Positions 60,384 to 64,000 of a DNA stretch of 64,000 bases are shown in pieces. This stretch comes from Saxidomus purpurata (Eukaryota; Mollusca; Bivalvia; Venerida; Veneridae): contig JAFMSR010000007.1 of assembly GCA_022818135.1 (NCBI GenBank), positions 10,501,007 to 10,565,006 of the forward strand. Reading direction: 5' to 3'. The notes below the pieces were generated by a model. The model did not search any database, had not been told where the DNA came from, and saw only the letters and a program-made list of their open reading frames with translations. Made by a program: the position numbers and the translations under genes. Numbering within the stretch: the stretch's first letter is position 1; the number at the start of each line of letters is the position of its first letter.

Positions 60384-62612
60384 CAAGAGGGCCATGATGG
60401 CCCTATATCAATCACCTGTACACCACACTAAAATTTTAAATATGAAGGGATGAGAAGATTTATGGGCTGAAGAAATTTGGTGCAGTGTCACTATTTTAAA
60501 CATTTAGTTTAAACATAATTTAATGCAAATAATATACATAGCAAATGATTTGGGCCACAAGTGCTTACCACATTATAAAACAGCCCTCCCCAACAGGGAT
60601 CAGGAAAACCGAAAATTTGCTGGTCTGGACCGATTTACAACTTGCTGGACCAATTCACGTCACCAAAAGTTGCTTAAAAATCGGTCCGATATTTTTTTTT
60701 AAAAAGCCATAAAATCGCTAAAATATGAAAAAAGAAGTTGCTTGTGTAATTACGACATAGCATCTGTGTTATTAGCACCTATCCAATACCCCAATAAATG
60801 TGTCATGTTAATAACCCGCGGCGGTCTTTACCTAATTGGTCCAACACGCCTGTTCTACAATACCTCAGGTGTCTCTAACACGTTATCGATTAAAGGGTTT
60901 TATTAATGTGTTTGCAGCTCCGATTGACTCTACAAAAATGAAGTACTGTTTTGCGCTAAAATCTTCGAGTGTCATGTATAAACTTTTGAATAGATATAAA
61001 AATCTTTAAATTATCTTTTTCTGAGAGTACTTCTTTCCCTCTAAGCAACAAATTGAACAGGAATGTGGGGTATTGACCACAGGGGTCCAGTCAGCCATGC
61101 GAATTCACAGCGAATTCACAGTAGATGTCAATTAACATGACTGGTCACTGGTAGACTAGCTTCTGTTTATCATATTCAGCTACTGTATAACTTCCTTACA
61201 TTATGTACAGATAATGTAGGAAAGGGATGTTAGTTATACATAAATTTTAAGACCTTCATAAGATGTTATTATTCTATTTTATCAGTTACCTTTTAGGTAC
61301 GTAATTCCCAGTCAAATTAGATTATAAAAAAAATCAACACTTACAGTTATTATATCAAAATTATTTTCTTATATGACAGAAACATAAACTTTTTTTTCTT
61401 TTTAGATTACTGAAAAATAACTGTGATTTCAAAGTTAGATTGAGTAATGTTTTAAATACTCATTCAATTACTCTTACAACAAACCAATTATCACTAAGAT
61501 TAGATGTTACACTTGATACATAAGAGAAATTTAGTTTTAGCTTAATTTACAGTGAGAAGAGCGTTCAGTTGCACTTATAATTTACAAAAGAAATAACTAG
61601 TCAGAAGAATTCTTTATACATCAAAAATGCATTCAGTCCACGCCACAGGAAGGGCATAATTACTTGAGCATATTCACTTTCTCAGTATAACTTTAAAATC
61701 ACAGTTTACTGCATTTATCTAAAATATTTTTCATATCCTGCAATAAAAAGTAAAAGTCATTATTATATAAAACAGTTTATATAAACAACAGGAAATAAGT
61801 TATAAATCAATTATCTGTACAAATCAATAAAATTTATGATTCTACTATTGTACTACATATCAAGTCTACTGACAGGCTGCTGGACCTAATCAGAGAGGAT
61901 TAAAACTGATAAGGGGCAATAAAACGATTAAGATATTTGACCACCTGCGGTTTGGGGGGGGTCACTTATGAAGGACATTTTAATTGTCTTTAATGGATTA
62001 TAACATCGTGTTTCTCTAAAGAGTACTATTCTTTGGTTTAAAAACTGTACATTGGCAAAAATAATGTTCTGCATTTTCAATTCCTTTTTTACAGTCGCAG
62101 GTTGCATTTTCTCTTCAGTGGTTATTAAACAAGTCTGCATTTAAGTTACTTTGCACAACCATTTCTTCAACGAGTGTAATAAACATTTAAAATTCTTGTG
62201 CCTTTAAAATAAAATGAAGGTGTTTCAATTTGTTTGAACAAACTACTTTTAAGTCTTTTTAAAAGAAGATAAGGTTGGAGCGTTCCTAATATCTTCTGGT
62301 AGAGCATTCCATAAATCAACACTGGATGGTATGAAAGAGTTTAAACATTTATATGAAATCAAATTGTTTTACGTTTAATTAGAAAATATCTAAGATTTTG
62401 CTTACGGATGCCAAGGCAACCAAAGTTTTGCAAGGATCATCTTCATGTGAAGGAATCTGATTGAGAATAATGCATGAATAATTGAAAATAAGTTTCAAAA
62501 AGATTAACCAAGATCCCATTTGAATGAAAATGTTAATGACTAATTATGACTGGCAAAGTGTGGTCAAAATAGCTCACCATAGTTCTTCAATGGTGCTCAG
62601 GTGAGTTAAAAA
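60384..62612 (+). mobile_element. Possible long family A repeat with insertions
   Basis: The left end AACAAGAGGGCCATGATGGC-CCTATATCAATCACCTG stands at 60384, and a right-end hairpin AGCTCACCATAG / GTGCTCAGGTGAG, then TTAAAAAT, at 62570-62612. Same orientation and order as the 37245 copy, but twice as long, so it would contain insertions such as the LINE tail, or be two separate copies. Confidence 0.4.
62255..62460 (-). pseudogene. Decayed 3' end of a LINE reverse-transcriptase ORF
   Basis: On the - strand one frame reads SVDLWNALPEDIRNAPTLSS and FKKT then stop, the 'WN-x-LP ... SL-x-x-FK' tail common to non-LTR retrotransposon ORF2 proteins. A preceding basic stretch (LGIRKQNLRYFLIKRK) is in another frame, so the copy is broken by at least one frameshift. 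Confidence 0.5.
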
Positions 62613-64000
62613 TAAAACAACATAAATTTAATCTATTACCTATAATAACAGGAATGAATCTGAAAACAAACAGGAGTGCTAAACTGTCTGATAATTGAGG
62701 ATGTGACTGTATCAATACATTGATGCACTGCAATCTTAAATAGTTACCAATGAACTGGTAGTAAAGTCTTAATCAAATTAAAAATCACCAATTCTTTCTT
62801 CAACCCTCATTTGTAAGGGTAGTCTTAAACTTTGGTCATTGCCAGTCATTATAGGTGGAATGTCTGCTATATTGGAGGAGTTCTTATAAATTTCATATGT
62901 GTCAAAACTATTTTCATTAAATTAACATTGATTACTGAACTACCATAATGGATTAAAGCTTGTGAAAATGCATGTGCCAAAAAACAAATAAATATATTAT
63001 TTTTGTTTCAATTATGGTCTTTTGCAGTTATTTTCTGTATGTGTCACTAGACCCCACTGTTCAATTTAATACTTTATATCTGTAAATAAATAAATAACAA
63101 GAAAATTATAACTGCCTTAATTCAATTTATTTTCAATAGCAGTTTTTATTATTAAATGTTTTATTCTTTTTATTTCAATTACAACTAATTTGCACATTGC
63201 AATTATTTTAAAACAAATTGTAAACACTGCACTTTTTTATACTATTAGTATTATAGAACTGAAAGCACAGTGTGCAAATTGCCAATGTAATTTAAAGTAT
63301 TGAAATGAAGTTGTTAATTACAAATTGACATGAGGGTATTATAAGCTATTTTACTTACAATTTAATTGTATAATACATTAAACTTGTACAAATTAATTTT
63401 TGAAGTTTATATTAACATGAATTACATTTTTAAAATCAACAATCAACCAACAGTTCCTATAAATTTACTGGAAAATAACATTGGTTTTGCAATAAATTCC
63501 ATTATGAGATAGACCTGAACTTGTCCAAGGTGTATGACAGTATCCCATAGATATATCAAGATAATAATGATCTTGAATTTAATTATAAAATGATGCTATT
63601 TACTAATTTCTTCCCTTTATAATCCGATACTTCGCCTATTGCTTTTATGTAATAATTTATACAATAACAATGTGAAAGTTACAATCAAATTTATTTAATT
63701 ATCATAAAGACACATACAAGGGGTAAAGAGAGACCTTAATCAAACACAAAATAAATTGTATCTTTGGTAGACTGTTAGTCAAAATATCTAAGTGATGTCT
63801 TGAGCAAATTCTGAGATATTTTTGTTTTCAGTCAGAATCTCGCTATAACAGGAGAGATATTGCCCATTCAAAAATAACACAATATCTCCATAAGCCCACA
63901 ATTAGTTGGACTAGGTAGTCTGTATGACACTATTTCCACTCTAAGCATACTTATTTTACAGGCTGATATTTTAAAGTTGCTTGGCTTCTAAATTGTGTGA
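62613..64000. other. AT-rich right flank, nothing seen
   Basis: Long A and T runs, no open frame or splice pair I can support on either strand. Confidence 0.4.

Overview
This 64 kb window is nuclear DNA of a metazoan. It is AT-rich and has long GT-AG introns, three spliced genes and many short non-autonomous repeats. The repeat families (hairpin-ended units with AGCTCACCT...AGGTGAGCT, the 'ACAAGAGCTGTCACT' unit, 'GCAGATCATGATC' MITEs, tRNA-derived SINEs) and a multi-domain lactase-like GH1 gene point to a bivalve mollusc. That assignment is inference from memory of such genomes, not a search result. All exon models below were built by hand from splice sites, reading-frame continuity and family motifs; in each gene the intron phases close without a frame break.

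Region 1 (1161-12517, + strand): a 16-exon gene for a secreted protein of 943 residues with two tandem glycoside hydrolase family 1 domains. Domain 1 has lost the catalytic nucleophile (Asp372 in place of Glu) and several sugar-binding residues, so it looks like a pseudo-enzyme. Domain 2 keeps Glu643 and Glu850 and should be active. The intron before the exon carrying the domain 2 acid/base residue holds an array of about eighteen 44-bp units. Each unit is a copy of that exon's own 3' splice junction plus its first codons, followed by an in-frame stop. This is the most unusual structure in the window.

Region 2 (48547 down to 19425, - strand): a 15-exon gene for a low-complexity, probably cytosolic protein of 1211 residues. 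It has an N-terminal array of alternating DDLF repeats, a middle array of F-[ED]-K-P-x-L-[KR] repeats and a C-terminal series of P-x-W segments. It is convergent with the GH1 gene. I do not recognise an orthologue; an actin- or trafficking-scaffold role is only a guess. Intron 6 contains a layered 1.4 kb minisatellite.

Region 3 (43000-44929, + strand): a two-exon carbohydrate sulfotransferase of 433 residues (type II Golgi membrane protein), nested antisense inside the 9.5 kb second intron of the region 2 gene. Its likely polyadenylation signals lie inside a 236-bp inverted-repeat element.

Region 4 (48.6-64 kb): mostly non-coding, with SINEs, MITEs, foldback elements, a decayed LINE tail and one orphan coding-like exon on the - strand (59132-59206). 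Stretches not listed as features are AT-rich DNA in which I saw no supportable gene.
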